A stretch of DNA of 64,000 nucleotides from Kluyveromyces lactis (taxonomy: Eukaryota > Ascomycota > Saccharomycetes > Saccharomycetales > Saccharomycetaceae): the NCBI RefSeq assembly GCF_000002515.2, contig NC_006038.1, positions 310,001 through 374,000 of the forward strand. Direction: 5' to 3'. The notes beneath the pieces were generated by a model that saw only the letters and a program-made list of their open reading frames with translations, searched no databases and was not told the origin of the DNA. A program made the translations under genes and the position numbers. Numbering within the stretch: position 1 is the first letter of the stretch; each line of letters opens with the position of its first letter. Shown here piece by piece: positions 19,076-28,784 of the stretch.

Positions 19076-19890
19076 GGCGTTCGATGGCAACGTCAGATAA
19101 TGTGAACTGAAGCTCGAAGTATTAATTACAAAAAGTGAACCTTCCTCACTTAATTAACGATCTGCGATAACTAGCGTGGACCTTGACTCAGACCTTGAGA
19201 CCGGAATGGCGAATTGCAAGCACTTAAAACCAAAAAAAAATTATTAATCCCCCCCGATAAATTGGATCGATTAATCCACTCTTATATTACTAAAATAAAC
19301 CGATGAACCAGTAATAGAACGCTTCACGGGATTAAATAAAATGAGCTCGAATCAGAATACTTGGTCACTGATCTCACAAATATGAACCTTGCCTCAAGTT
19401 CTTATATTACACTCGATCGATTATCGATCCTTTTTTCGATTAAAATAAAAGATAATCCTTTGAAAGCACCGATAGAAAATCAATATATACCACCAGAAAC
19501 CTTACACGCCTCCGATCTTCACAAAGACTCTCTAGCGTAGCTTCAAAAACACCCTGTGCAGAAATATACCCGTTTCACTTGCAGAAGTATAACTACAGCA
19601 CAAACGAAAAGCCGCTTCCTTGTTTTCTGTTTCCTATTTCCTATTCAAGTTTCCATTCCTCATTTCTTATTCTTCGTTTCTTTATTTTCAGCATCTTGTT
19701 TCTTTATTCCATTCGAAACTCACTTTTCTCGATTTCCTTTCCTTTTTCCGAATTTCAAGTAGTGAACTGCGAGATTGCAAGAGCTGACGTCTTCGGGTTT
19801 GTTTAGATAAGAGGAAAAGGAAGGGCAGGAAAAAGAAATAGGCCGGTTGCCATCCTCGAGAATAGACGTACGGGTAAGATATGTATTATA
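19076..19890. other. SCH9 upstream region, ATG-free on the coding strand for 578 bases
   Basis: The gap between SCH9 and HTM1 (both on the minus strand) is 815 bases. Reading on the SCH9 strand, no ATG occurs from 19076 to 19653. The part near 19620-19760 is strongly pyrimidine-rich on the plus strand (purine-rich in SCH9 sense). ATCGATTA motifs occur at 19266-19273 and 19416-19423, with TCGATTA at 19436-19442, and CTTATATTAC is repeated at 19281-19290 and 19401-19410. The 3' end of HTM1 is at the far edge. Confidence 0.7.
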
Positions 19891-22185
19891 TTACAAAACG
19901 AAGATATTAGTTATTGGTATGCAGTTGATGAGCAGTTGAGATTTGCGATTTATCGAGATGTAGCTCTCTTTGCTCGAGTCATCGAAGAAGAGGCTTGATT
20001 TATTGACAACGACTACGTCGTTGTCACCAAGGTCAATGCCATCTATTGCGGTTACTGTGTAGGTATGTATGCTTGTATCGTCTTTGGGTTTACAGTTTTG
20101 CTTGTTCAAGACATCATATAGATCGAATTTCGAGTTAGGGTCCTGCACTTCAATAGAGTTCGGGTGCCATGTAAAATCGAGGAAAGCGATCTTGATACCG
20201 TAGATTGATTGGAACCGGTACATTCGAGCGTCAGAAGACCATTGGTGTGTCGATATCAGTGTTGAGTCCGGGTCTCTGCTTCCTATGGTTCCTTCGAATG
20301 CTTTTGTCAATGGGACCAGACAAATTTTCTGTTGGGAGAAAGACCAATGAGAGTATAGTTCTGGTGTTAGCTCGAAAGGTATGTATCCTTTGTTCCATGC
20401 AGGTTGTTCCAAGGTAGCCTGATATCTGAAATCTATTTCAAACAGTTTTGGATCGGATAGCACGTCGGAATCTTGGAAACCTTGTCTATTCGATTGTCTC
20501 TTGGTGTACGCCAGTTCAGGAGAAATACATTGGCCATCTAGTTTCTTCTTAGCATGGTTAATTCTCCTGTTAGGAGATTTGGTCCTTCTCATCCAGTTTT
20601 TCGCCTTTAGCAAATGGAACTGGTACATTTCTGTAGTAACATGAGGTGGGTCTGCTTCCCTCCTGTATGATTCGTAACGTCTCTTTAAACCCACATCGAT
20701 CCAGAATGGATGCGCTTCTGTACTGAAAATATGATTCCATAGCGTTGTATGCAATTCGTTATCCTCATCGAACAATAAATACAGATACTTCAACGTCTCC
20801 CCTAGGACAAATGATTCCATTCGGTCTTGAACTTCTCCAGTAGTCACATCCTGTAGCCCCGCAAATCCACACCTAGTCTTGAAGCGATGCTGTAGATCTT
20901 TTAGAATTCGAATACCGATATTCAAATAATAAACGTCTTTAGTGGCTCTGTAAAGGTAATACGTCGATTCAATGAACTCCGGTCTCAATGGATACCATTC
21001 TAAATCTATCGACAATGAGGGTGAGTCTAATTCTTCGGTGGTCGGTGGCGATTGCACAAAGTTCCATCTTTCTGGGATACCACCGTATGTAGACCATAGT
21101 TTGGAAAACATTATGTGTTTCTTCCTTGCATCTTCCAGCCTTCCATCTAAAGTCAGTAGACCAGGAAAGAAAGCACTTAACGAATCTATCCAAAGAACGA
21201 CAGTTTTACCATGAGATACTCCAACGTTACTGTAGAACCAATCTGTCTTTGAGTAAGAGTTAAGGGCGGATATTGCAGTTTCCCACACACTATAGAGCCA
21301 CGAATCATCGAATAAGATGGAACCCTTAAGAGCAGTTTCGTAAAATGAATCAATCGATGCACCAATACCTGTAACCTCGTTGTATATCGTGGTATCGTAT
21401 GGACTGAACGACATTGGAACGAGATTCAATTCTGATCTAAGATCCCAGGTTCTGTTGAATGAAAATTCAGAGACTTCGCGGTAAGTATCATTCAACGTCA
21501 ACATCGAAAGCAGCCTGAATTCAAACAATGGAGATGCTGTCGCAGCAGCATTATTCTCCTCAATAAGTTTGGGATCAATCCGAGTACCGTAACGGAGATT
21601 TATCCTGGGTACAGGTAAACCTGTGGGAGATAGGTATGCCATAAGCAACTTATCACCTAGGGCAATACATCTTCGTAGCAAAAATCCATCATAGTTATCT
21701 TTACCCAAGTAAACCTTGGTGCGTGGGTCTGTTGCATATATATGCGCAGACATCATCCCACCGAGTAATCGAATTGTAGTTTCAAACAATTGCACCGTAG
21801 AGTCAATATCAAAAGTTTCGGGCACCGTTTTATGAAATAAATTGATTGCATCAGCGAATCCCTTCTTATCGCCCAATACAGCGAGTGTCGTAAATGAATC
21901 GACTAAAGTGGTCGTGAAATTACCCAAGACATCGTTGGTATTGGTATCGTAAGGATCATCGAATCTCCGTTTCATAGGAACGCACGCGATGGGTAGTACC
22001 TCATCATACGGGTATCCATATTCTAAATAAGAATTGAATCCATGATAGAATAACTCCTTGACTTGGTCCTTATATTGGTTCAATTCGTTCTTGGTGAAAG
22101 AGTACGGCTCGGCTTTAAAACAGTCAACAGTTCTTACCAGAATGACCCATATGAAAAACCATAAAGAAATGAGATTCAGTTCCAT
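19891..22185 (-). CDS. HTM1: ER alpha-1,2-mannosidase of ERAD, GH47 family
   Basis: The 764-residue protein (S. cerevisiae Htm1/Mnl1 796) trims a mannose from N-glycans of misfolded glycoproteins in the ER, together with Pdi1, exposing the signal read by Yos9. An N-terminal hydrophobic segment (MELNLISLWFFIWVILV, then CF) is a signal peptide. The GH47 catalytic domain covers about residues 30-520, with FYHGFNSYLEYGYPYDEVLP-type start and NLRYGTRI, EFRLLSML and WYPLRPEFIEST motifs. The C-terminal ~240 residues match the extension specific to Htm1. The frame reaches a TTG at 22200; ATG 22185 fits the signal peptide. Synteny matches YHR204W. Confidence 0.93.
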   Translation of the reverse strand: MELNLISLWFFIWVILVRTVDCFKAEPYSFTKNELNQYKDQVKELFYHGFNSYLEYGYPYDEVLPIACVPMKRRFDDPYDTNTNDVLGNFTTTLVDSFTTLAVLGDKKGFADAINLFHKTVPETFDIDSTVQLFETTIRLLGGMMSAHIYATDPRTKVYLGKDNYDGFLLRRCIALGDKLLMAYLSPTGLPVPRINLRYGTRIDPKLIEENNAAATASPLFEFRLLSMLTLNDTYREVSEFSFNRTWDLRSELNLVPMSFSPYDTTIYNEVTGIGASIDSFYETALKGSILFDDSWLYSVWETAISALNSYSKTDWFYSNVGVSHGKTVVLWIDSLSAFFPGLLTLDGRLEDARKKHIMFSKLWSTYGGIPERWNFVQSPPTTEELDSPSLSIDLEWYPLRPEFIESTYYLYRATKDVYYLNIGIRILKDLQHRFKTRCGFAGLQDVTTGEVQDRMESFVLGETLKYLYLLFDEDNELHTTLWNHIFSTEAHPFWIDVGLKRRYESYRREADPPHVTTEMYQFHLLKAKNWMRRTKSPNRRINHAKKKLDGQCISPELAYTKRQSNRQGFQDSDVLSDPKLFEIDFRYQATLEQPAWNKGYIPFELTPELYSHWSFSQQKICLVPLTKAFEGTIGSRDPDSTLISTHQWSSDARMYRFQSIYGIKIAFLDFTWHPNSIEVQDPNSKFDLYDVLNKQNCKPKDDTSIHTYTVTAIDGIDLGDNDVVVVNKSSLFFDDSSKESYISINRKSQLLINCIPITNIFVL

Positions 22186-22992
22186 AACATGTATGCTCAA
22201 ATTGTTACCAATTGGGCAATACAGTATTAGAATCTAAACAACTTGAAAACCTCGCTTGAAGGTATATATGGGTCCTTCGGCTCATAATCATCGACTGGAA
22301 ACATTCAGAGATCTTCAAAAGGATGATATTTACATTTTCTAATCAATGCCAAATGCATACGCTAAGTACAATATAATGAACCCTGTTCGATTGTCATTTT
22401 GTAGTAATGTGGGACTGTTGTTCTACATCCTTACCCCTTGAAATGTGTCAAGAGTTTCAACACCCAGACATACATTCTATATTTTACAGAAATTTTAAAC
22501 TTCCGAATATAGTGTTTATAGTCACGTTTTTTCCCTTCGCTGATATTCCGAAATGGAAAATAGACAGCTCAACACCGCCAGCCAATTATTCCTTCCAGGG
22601 AGCTTGCGGTTTGGGCTCCTGGGCCTCTGCGAAGCAGTTGCTAGGCAGAGGGTTCCAGCCTACTGCTAGGCTCGACAGTTTCCCATACCTCTACCTACCT
22701 TTCTCACCTACTGCTTCAGCCAACCCGCTGCTCTGGATTCTTGATTCCCCTCCACAGCACGGCACTCTGGGAATGAGGTCTAGGTTCAGGCCTCGGTGAT
22801 TCTGTGTGTCTTTGAGTGTGTCTGCAATTTTGTAAAGATTTCGTTACTGGAAAAAAATCGAACTTAGTTGAAATATTATAGTTGAAGTTAGTTTTAATAC
22901 AAGAATACATTATAGTCTTCATAGATAGTTATTGATACTTTGTTTTGAAGGATTGTAGCTCAGAAGAACAGTAACTCCACAGATAAGCAAAG
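22186..22992. other. Divergent promoter region HTM1-RPS4
   Basis: This 807-base region contains a Rap1-like site at 22460-22472 and a locally GC-rich segment (about 22590-22800) that contrasts with the AT-rich surroundings. TGCTAGGC occurs twice within it (22639-22646 and 22664-22671). The 130-codon frame at 22407-22799 is probably chance, caused by the GC-rich stretch. Confidence 0.6.
22460..22472 (+). promoter_or_regulatory. Rap1-like site upstream of RPS4
   Basis: ACACCCAGACATA differs from the Rap1 consensus ACACCCRYACAYM at one position (G where a pyrimidine is expected). Ribosomal protein genes of this family are usually driven by Rap1 or related factors. It is 520 bases from the RPS4 start, rather far, so the call is tentative. 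Confidence 0.35.
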
Positions 22993-24215
22993 ATGGCTAG
23001 AGGACCGTATGTGATATGAACGAGAGGATGACAAACGAACGAAAGCTATTGGGAAAACACAGCTCAAGCAAAAGATATTGGAAATGGCAATCGAATGTGT
23101 GTTCAAATTATACCGGTGACATTAGAAGAACCTAAGTAATTACATGACATCCAAATAAGAACAGATTACTACCTGAAGTTGAACGGATTATAAGAGGCAG
23201 TTTGTTGAACTGGACTAACGTGTCAATTTCTAGTATGTTTATGGGAGATTGAATTCTGGAATTGATGTTAGATAGCAGACTTACAGTAACGAATATTAAA
23301 GTGATTAAGATAACATCATCATAACCTTCATGAACGCGAATCCATATCTGAATTGCAATAAGCTTTTCCCATGCTGCACACCTATGAAGCAACGATTTAC
23401 TAACATTGTATTTTTTGTCACTACAAAAAAATTTTAATAACAGAAAGAAGCATCTAAAGAGATTAGCAGCTCCACATCATTGGATGTTGGACAAGTTGTC
23501 CGGTTGTTACGCACCAAGACCATCTGCTGGTCCACACAAGTTGCGTGAATCCTTGCCATTGATCGTTTTCTTGAGAAACAGATTAAAGTATGCTTTGAAC
23601 GGTCGTGAAGTCAAGGCCATCTTGATGCAACGTCATGTCAAGGTTGACGGTAAGGTCAGAACCGACACTACTTTCCCAGCTGGTTTCATGGATGTTATCA
23701 CCTTGGAAGCTACCAACGAAAACTTCAGATTGGTCTACGATGTTAAGGGTAGATTCGCTGTCCACCGTATCACTGATGAAGAAGCTTCCTACAAGTTGGC
23801 TAAGGTCAAGAAGGTTCAACTAGGTAAGAAGGGTATTCCATACGTCGTTACCCACGACGGTAGAACCATCAGATACCCAGACCCAAACATCAAGGTTAAC
23901 GACACCGTTAAGGTTGATTTGGCTACTGGTACTATCACCGATTTCATCAAATTCGACACTGGTAAGTTGGTTTATGTTACCGGTGGTCGTAACTTGGGTA
24001 GAGTTGGTACCATCGTCCACAGAGAAAGACACGAAGGTGGTTTCGATTTGGTTCACATCAAGGATTCTTTGGAAAACACTTTCGTCACCAGATTGAACAA
24101 CGTTTTCGTCATCGGTGAACCAGGTAGACCATGGATCTCCTTGCCAAAGGGTAAGGGTATCAAGTTGACCATCTCTGAAGAACGTGACCGTAGAAGAGCT
24201 CAACATGGTTTGTAA
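22993..24215 (+). CDS. RPS4: 40S ribosomal protein S4 (eS4), spliced
   Basis: Exons are 22993-23006 and 23444-24215, giving 261 residues, the same length as S. cerevisiae Rps4. Exon 1 encodes MARG plus two bases of the proline codon; the join gives [18 protein letters not shown]. The full eS4 fold is present: N-terminal region, S4 RNA-binding part ([19 protein letters not shown]), central domain and the C-terminal KOW-like segment ([12 protein letters not shown]). Codon bias is extreme, as expected for a ribosomal protein. S. cerevisiae has two copies, YJR145C and YHR203C; here a single gene sits where both chromosomal series meet, as expected before genome duplication. The S. cerevisiae genes have an intron at the same place. 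Confidence 0.97.
23007..23443 (+). other. RPS4 intron
   Basis: This 437-base intron starts GTATGT (23007-23012), has TACTAAC at 23398-23404 and ends CAG (23441-23443). Ribosomal protein gene introns are typically this long in yeasts. Confidence 0.95.
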
Positions 24216-24363
24216 ATTTTTCTGGTGCAACTAATGTGACCCATAATTTTTACATCAACTATATAAATATTTCAATATAACTGTTTGCGATAATCTTTAG
24301 ATTAATCCACCTGTGTACATTTGTTATCAATATAATAACATCATATCATAATTCGCCGCAGTA

Positions 24364-26277
24364 TTATGACTGGTTTAGTGAGATGATATATCCACGAAGA
24401 AGATCCTTTATTGATGTAACACCATAAATTCTACAGTCCGACTCATTGAATGAGTGGTTCACGATGTTTTGATCTTCATTTAAGTCGTTCAAGGCTTGCA
24501 AAACGAAGGGCTGGATAAAACTAACATACACGAAATCAACTTTATCTTCATCTTCATCAACAATATCAACGGACTGTACAACGTTAGGAATCCTGTATTG
24601 ATGTTCACTGCGGTGTGCTGTGTCGTCGCCTTCACATCCAAGATCGTCGGATGTGGTATATCCTTTGGAGAGTGTTTTATCATCAACAAATGGACATTGG
24701 CGATGTTCTTTACCCACGGCGTTCAACGTCAGAATCGGACCCAGGCCATTTAAATATGATTCGACTTGTATCGCTAACCTCGCAGGTAATTGAATATAGT
24801 TCCATGAATTTGAGAAGGGTGAAATAGTATACTCAGTGTCAGCTGTGAAAGGGCCTTTATATAAGTCGTACCTGATTGCACCAGTATTTATCATTATTAT
24901 TCGGGAGGTTAACGATTCGTTGGCATCTGAATTTTCAGGCGCTAATCTAGGTAGCACTTTTTCGGTTAAAAGATGATAAATATTGTGCGGTGAGGAGAGG
25001 GGTTTATTGTACATGTAATAAGTGGAAGGTACATCACCATATTTGGTAGTTAAGTTCAAATATTCTCTTAAACGATCTAAACGCTGATTGACTTCGACGC
25101 CCTTTTCGGTGTCAAATTCCTTGGTGTTCCTGCTCTTTGAATGATGCAAGAAAGAATCTAAGTTGAAGTCAATGTATTTTCTTGACACAACAGGGGATTC
25201 CTTCGTAATGTCGTCAATTGATGCAAATCCTACAGTCTCACAGAATCTTCCACTTTGAAGAGCAGACGCCTTGTTGTCTAATTCTACAAAATCGCGGATA
25301 TGAGTGTGAGCACCGAAGTATTGGATGACAGTGTTCGGATAAATATGCCTTAACTTTGCATGTAGATGGTTGATCTCGCGATTTTCTGGGTCACTAATAG
25401 GCATATGCCCAAAAACCAATAAAATGTCAACCTCTTCCCTGGAGTAGTTTCCAGTAACTTCATTGAACCAAGGTTTTTTAATTTCTTTGGAAACCGGTGT
25501 TACTTGGGCTCTTTTGTTATACCTCTTGAAGTCGAATAGAAAGGATAATGCCAAGACTCTTAAACCGTGTTTCTCTGTTTTAAAGTAACGATACTTAGAG
25601 CCAAATGGCACAACTGATCCATCTTCTTTGATGAATTCCACATTGCTCGAAACATATTTATTGCTGAATTTGGGATTCATAACTGTTTCGTAATATTCCA
25701 AAACAGTATTGTCCTCAACGTATAATTCATGGTTTCCCAACGTCAATAAATCATAATCCAGTTCATTAAATATCTGAGTAGAGTTCAATCCATTTGGCTG
25801 GGTCGCATCACTGAACCCATTTCCATCGTGCTTGTCGCCTGTATCGATTATCAAGAGATCGTTGTCACGAACTACATTTCGCTTGAACTTATCAATAAAT
25901 GAAATGAGATCTCCCCATTTGGCATTATAATTGTCCTGGTTTAAATGAGAGCCTAACCAACCGTGAGTGTCCGTGGTGTGTAAAAAATTCAATTGTCCAA
26001 TGTCTAAATCTCTAAGTTTATCAGTTTCACGTTCTACTGTGGATAAAACACTTTGTTGTGGAGTGAAAGGTAAAACGGCCCCTAACGTACAGGATAGAAA
26101 AAAGGGAAGGGCATAAACTGCCAATACTACAACACTCAGTAGTTCAATCATCGTCGGTGGAAGAACACACCTGTATATCCTCCAAAAAGAAGTAGTAAAT
26201 TTCACGGTTCTTTGTTTGGCAATAAACTGCATAAAAGAGCTACCTTTCGTCCAGGGTACTCTGAGTTTGCTAAACAT
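24364..26277 (-). CDS. Calcineurin-like phosphoesterase of the 5'-nucleotidase group, YHR202W-type
   Basis: This 637-residue protein (S. cerevisiae YHR202W about 602) has a metallophosphoesterase domain with the metal-binding blocks HTTDTHGWLGSH, DTGDKHDGNG, LGNHELY, FGHMPI and FGAHTHIRDF. A hydrophobic segment near residues 43-65 (MIELLSVVVLAVYALPFFLS) looks like a signal anchor. The C-terminal half resembles the substrate-binding domain of 5'-nucleotidases, with NTGAIRYDLYKGPFT. Substrate is not known to me from the sequence. The frame extends to TTG 26292; the first ATG is 26277. It converges with RPS4 and has a tRNA gene 75 bases upstream, which is an unusually tight promoter. Synteny supports YHR202W. 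Confidence 0.88.
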   Translation of the reverse strand: MFSKLRVPWTKGSSFMQFIAKQRTVKFTTSFWRIYRCVLPPTMIELLSVVVLAVYALPFFLSCTLGAVLPFTPQQSVLSTVERETDKLRDLDIGQLNFLHTTDTHGWLGSHLNQDNYNAKWGDLISFIDKFKRNVVRDNDLLIIDTGDKHDGNGFSDATQPNGLNSTQIFNELDYDLLTLGNHELYVEDNTVLEYYETVMNPKFSNKYVSSNVEFIKEDGSVVPFGSKYRYFKTEKHGLRVLALSFLFDFKRYNKRAQVTPVSKEIKKPWFNEVTGNYSREEVDILLVFGHMPISDPENREINHLHAKLRHIYPNTVIQYFGAHTHIRDFVELDNKASALQSGRFCETVGFASIDDITKESPVVSRKYIDFNLDSFLHHSKSRNTKEFDTEKGVEVNQRLDRLREYLNLTTKYGDVPSTYYMYNKPLSSPHNIYHLLTEKVLPRLAPENSDANESLTSRIIMINTGAIRYDLYKGPFTADTEYTISPFSNSWNYIQLPARLAIQVESYLNGLGPILTLNAVGKEHRQCPFVDDKTLSKGYTTSDDLGCEGDDTAHRSEHQYRIPNVVQSVDIVDEDEDKVDFVYVSFIQPFVLQALNDLNEDQNIVNHSFNESDCRIYGVTSIKDLLRGYIISLNQS

Positions 26278-26332
26278 GGTTTCTGAAGACAATTTAGACC
26301 TTGGTTAATGTTCTTCCTGTTCACAAATCGTG

Positions 26333-26340
26333 AAAAAAAA
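26333..26340 (-). terminator. Pol III terminator of tRNA-Val
   Basis: Eight T residues on the minus strand lie 11 bases beyond the tRNA 3' end, a normal RNA polymerase III stop. Confidence 0.8.
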
Positions 26341-26351
26341 GTAAGGGGAAA

Positions 26352-26424
26352 TGTTCCAACTGGGGTTCGAACCCAGGACCTTTGCCGTGTGAAGGCAACG
26401 TGATAGCCACTACACTATTGGAAC
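26352..26424 (-). tRNA. tRNA-Val (anticodon CAC)
   Basis: The 73-base gene folds into a standard cloverleaf. The acceptor GTTCCAA pairs with TTGGAAC, the anticodon stem TTGCC/GGCAA holds the loop TTCACAC with anticodon CAC, and the T arm contains GGGTTCGAACCC. There is no intron. Box B (GGTTCGAACCC) is intact, and a T8 run follows. Confidence 0.96.
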
Positions 26425-26975
26425 AGCTCTTAACAGAATTTTCACTGAGTAGTTATATATATGTAAGAAATAAAATCATTTTGGTACCTCAAATCTCTCG
26501 TTGGTAATGAATAAACTTAAGTTGGTTGATGTAAGTAGACTAAAATGTAACCATTCATCTATTCTTTCAGGGTTTTGTTCACATTATTTACCATCTACTA
26601 GGAAAAAAATTGGGTATAGATACTTACGTATGTATTTCGAAGCAGCTTTCAGATTTTTGTCTTCAAAGTTGTTTTCAATGTTGATAATACTAATATAATC
26701 CTATTTAAAATTGTCGCTACTGGGTGACAGAAATATTGAATATAATAATCGGCACAATATCATCGTAACAACGCAGGCATTTCGATGCACCGAATTGATG
26801 ATTTCATATGTGTTATTCATTTGAACAGACCCAAATTATCTGCAGCCGCATAAACTGTCGAGTTCATAAATATAGCCACGAACATATAAAGCTTTAAAAA
26901 CGGTGCGTTTTGGTGCCAGTTTTTGAATTAAACGGACACAAATTGCAAAAACTCATACATCCTAACAAAAAGAAA
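26425..26975. other. Intergenic region between tRNA-Val and the unknown membrane protein gene
   Basis: This 551-base AT-rich region shows no convincing gene. A 65-codon frame at 26501-26698 looks like chance. No tRNA-associated retroelement repeat was seen. Confidence 0.6.
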
Positions 26976-27842
26976 ATGAGTATTTTATTCATAACGTTAG
27001 ATATGGCGACACATATCGTCACTTTGTGGATTCCATTGGTCTTAACACTGTCCACGATATTTGAAATAAATATCATATACAAAAGAACGATAAAGGGTTA
27101 TTATGAGACTCAAGAATTCAGATACCAAGGCGAGAAGGTTATAGATACCGAAGAAGAATTGGCAAAATTTCATAAAGGAATGCATAGGGTATTACAAAAA
27201 AATATATCGTTACATAGGTTTGGGTTGAAAAGATTACATTTATGTGAGTTTTGGTGTATTTATTGGATGTTGACATTCGCAATAAACGAGGAAATAGCAC
27301 CATTCGTGCAGCATATTGGTATACCGAAAGTTATCATTAAGGTACTTAAATTTTTGGCCCCATTTGCGTTGTATGTTTACGTCCATGAAAGACCAAGTCA
27401 CAAAAATTCCGAGCCTGAGAGGCCCTGGAGCTTCCCAAAATTGCTTGCGGAGTTATACAAATTTGGAATAATACCGGTAATAAAATCCGTATCCAACATT
27501 ATGATGTCAACAATAACCGAGGAAAAAGTGCACACTACGATTAAGCATGTAAACGGTACTATCGCTGCATCTGATTTCAATATGTTTGAAACAGAAAGTA
27601 AACCCATATTCTACTTCCAATCTTATTCCGAGAACAGTAAACAGCCAACGACTATATCGATTGCAAATATGATTGTAGAGCCGGATTCTGTAATCGCTTC
27701 GAGCAGAAGTTCATTGGTATCGCACATTTCACCAGTCGAAACTTTGTACAGAGAAAATTCAACTGAAAAGCCAAGATTGAAAACCGACTCTAGGCGTAAA
27801 ATAGTAATGCGGTTGAACGACCTTTTCCGCCATAAGAATTGA
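26976..27842 (+). CDS. Unrecognised membrane protein, 288 residues
   Basis: I do not recognise this protein. The frame runs from an upstream TTG at 26910, but the first ATG at 26976 (context GAAAATGAG) opens MSILFITLDM. Hydrophobic segments are visible near residues 11-35, 88-104 and 117-136, the last followed by VHERPSHKNSEPE. The remaining ~150 residues are hydrophilic and end in a basic tail (SRRKIVMRLNDLFRHKN). This suggests a small multi-pass membrane protein with a cytosolic or lumenal tail. It lies between YHR202W-type and MGM101 genes, an interval with no S. cerevisiae counterpart in either series that I know of. Its length without a stop in AT-rich DNA supports a real gene. Confidence 0.7.
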   Translation: MSILFITLDMATHIVTLWIPLVLTLSTIFEINIIYKRTIKGYYETQEFRYQGEKVIDTEEELAKFHKGMHRVLQKNISLHRFGLKRLHLCEFWCIYWMLTFAINEEIAPFVQHIGIPKVIIKVLKFLAPFALYVYVHERPSHKNSEPERPWSFPKLLAELYKFGIIPVIKSVSNIMMSTITEEKVHTTIKHVNGTIAASDFNMFETESKPIFYFQSYSENSKQPTTISIANMIVEPDSVIASSRSSLVSHISPVETLYRENSTEKPRLKTDSRRKIVMRLNDLFRHKN

Positions 27843-27995
27843 AGAAAATGGCAGTTAAACAAGTAATAGATGATTGATGATATTCGAGAACCTCGCCTTA
27901 TGTGGCACCGCTAAGCATATATTCATCTTCAGTAGGTACTTTATACAATGAGTAGAATAGAGTAAAGATGGGAAGGTAGTTTGCTCACTTGGGGT

Positions 27996-28784
27996 CTATT
28001 TGTAAGGATACTCTACTTCTCTATCTTTTCTTAGCCAAATCTTCTTCTTCTTTTTAGTAGTGACATGCTCCACGAATTTTTCGGTACAATGCTTCTTCTT
28101 ATATTGTTTGATAAATACGGGGTCCCAAAGTTCAGAACCAATACCCAGATCTTTACAACATCTCATTAACGCATTGGATTTGCAACCTTCAGTGGCAGTT
28201 GGAATACCTGTTTCGCTGAAGTAATCTTGTTCACCACGAGCTATACTGACCATTTGACCATGACACACCAAAGCATACTCCCTCGTTACCAATTTTGCAG
28301 TCACTATAGTCTCAGAGCGAGGAACTAAACCCCAGCCACCGGGTCCAAACGCTTTATTCAAAATTCTACGGTACTTAATCTCGGGCAAATAAATTAATCC
28401 ATCTGGTTTAATTTCAATATCGTCTGCGTTCAAAGCTGATGATAGAGCATTTTGTGTCTCATCTGAAAACGGCTTGGACCCAATTCCATGATAACTAGTA
28501 TACCAGTTGATTTCATTAGAAGATTGTGTGGCCTGAGTCTCCACAGGATTTTCTAAGATAGTGCCATTCAAAGAATCCTCTAACGTTTTGTTATACCCCG
28601 GAACCCTTTTAATAGTGGAGGGAGCAGATGCTGCCGCGGCAGAAGAAGCTGGTGGGACAACATTAGAAGTAGCAGAGCGAATTGCGTTACTATTACCTGA
28701 TGTAACAGTCTTTCTGACCATACTCGTACCGCTGGTAGCAAACCTCTTTGAAGTAGCCCTTATAACATGACGGAAGCCCAACAT
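27996..28784 (-). CDS. MGM101: Mitochondrial genome maintenance protein Mgm101
   Basis: The 262-residue protein (S. cerevisiae 269) is a Rad52-like single-strand annealing protein needed for mitochondrial DNA repair and inheritance. An N-terminal basic, serine-rich presequence ([18 protein letters not shown]) precedes a low-complexity linker. The conserved core runs from about residue 90 ([15 protein letters not shown]) through [12 protein letters not shown] and [24 protein letters not shown] to a lysine-rich end ([19 protein letters not shown]). The ATG at 28784 is clear. It converges with the unknown membrane protein and diverges from PMT4, as YJR144W does in the YJR series. Confidence 0.96.
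   Translation of the reverse strand: MLGFRHVIRATSKRFATSGTSMVRKTVTSGNSNAIRSATSNVVPPASSAAAASAPSTIKRVPGYNKTLEDSLNGTILENPVETQATQSSNEINWYTSYHGIGSKPFSDETQNALSSALNADDIEIKPDGLIYLPEIKYRRILNKAFGPGGWGLVPRSETIVTAKLVTREYALVCHGQMVSIARGEQDYFSETGIPTATEGCKSNALMRCCKDLGIGSELWDPVFIKQYKKKHCTEKFVEHVTTKKKKKIWLRKDREVEYPYK

Noticed and set aside
22521-22562. Centromere-like signals: GTCACGTT followed by TGATATTCCGAAATGGAAAA, similar to CDEIII
   Set aside because: The spacing is about 20 bases, there is no AT-rich CDEII of 80-165 bases, and the CDEI copy has a mismatch. It lies in a divergent promoter beside a ribosomal protein gene. Chance is more likely.
22407-22799. 130-codon frame upstream of RPS4
   Set aside because: It spans the promoter of HTM1 and RPS4 and is open mainly because of the GC-rich segment. 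The product has no recognisable domain.
23583-24230. Long antisense frames over RPS4 (and similar ones over QCR2)
   Set aside because: They are mirror effects of strong codon bias in highly expressed genes.
26501-26698. 65-codon frame next to tRNA-Val
   Set aside because: AT-rich and without any family features. It is probably spacer.
26425-26975. Search for solo LTRs or other retroelement remains near the tRNA genes
   Set aside because: No terminal repeat, TG...CA ends or target duplication were seen beside either tRNA gene by eye.
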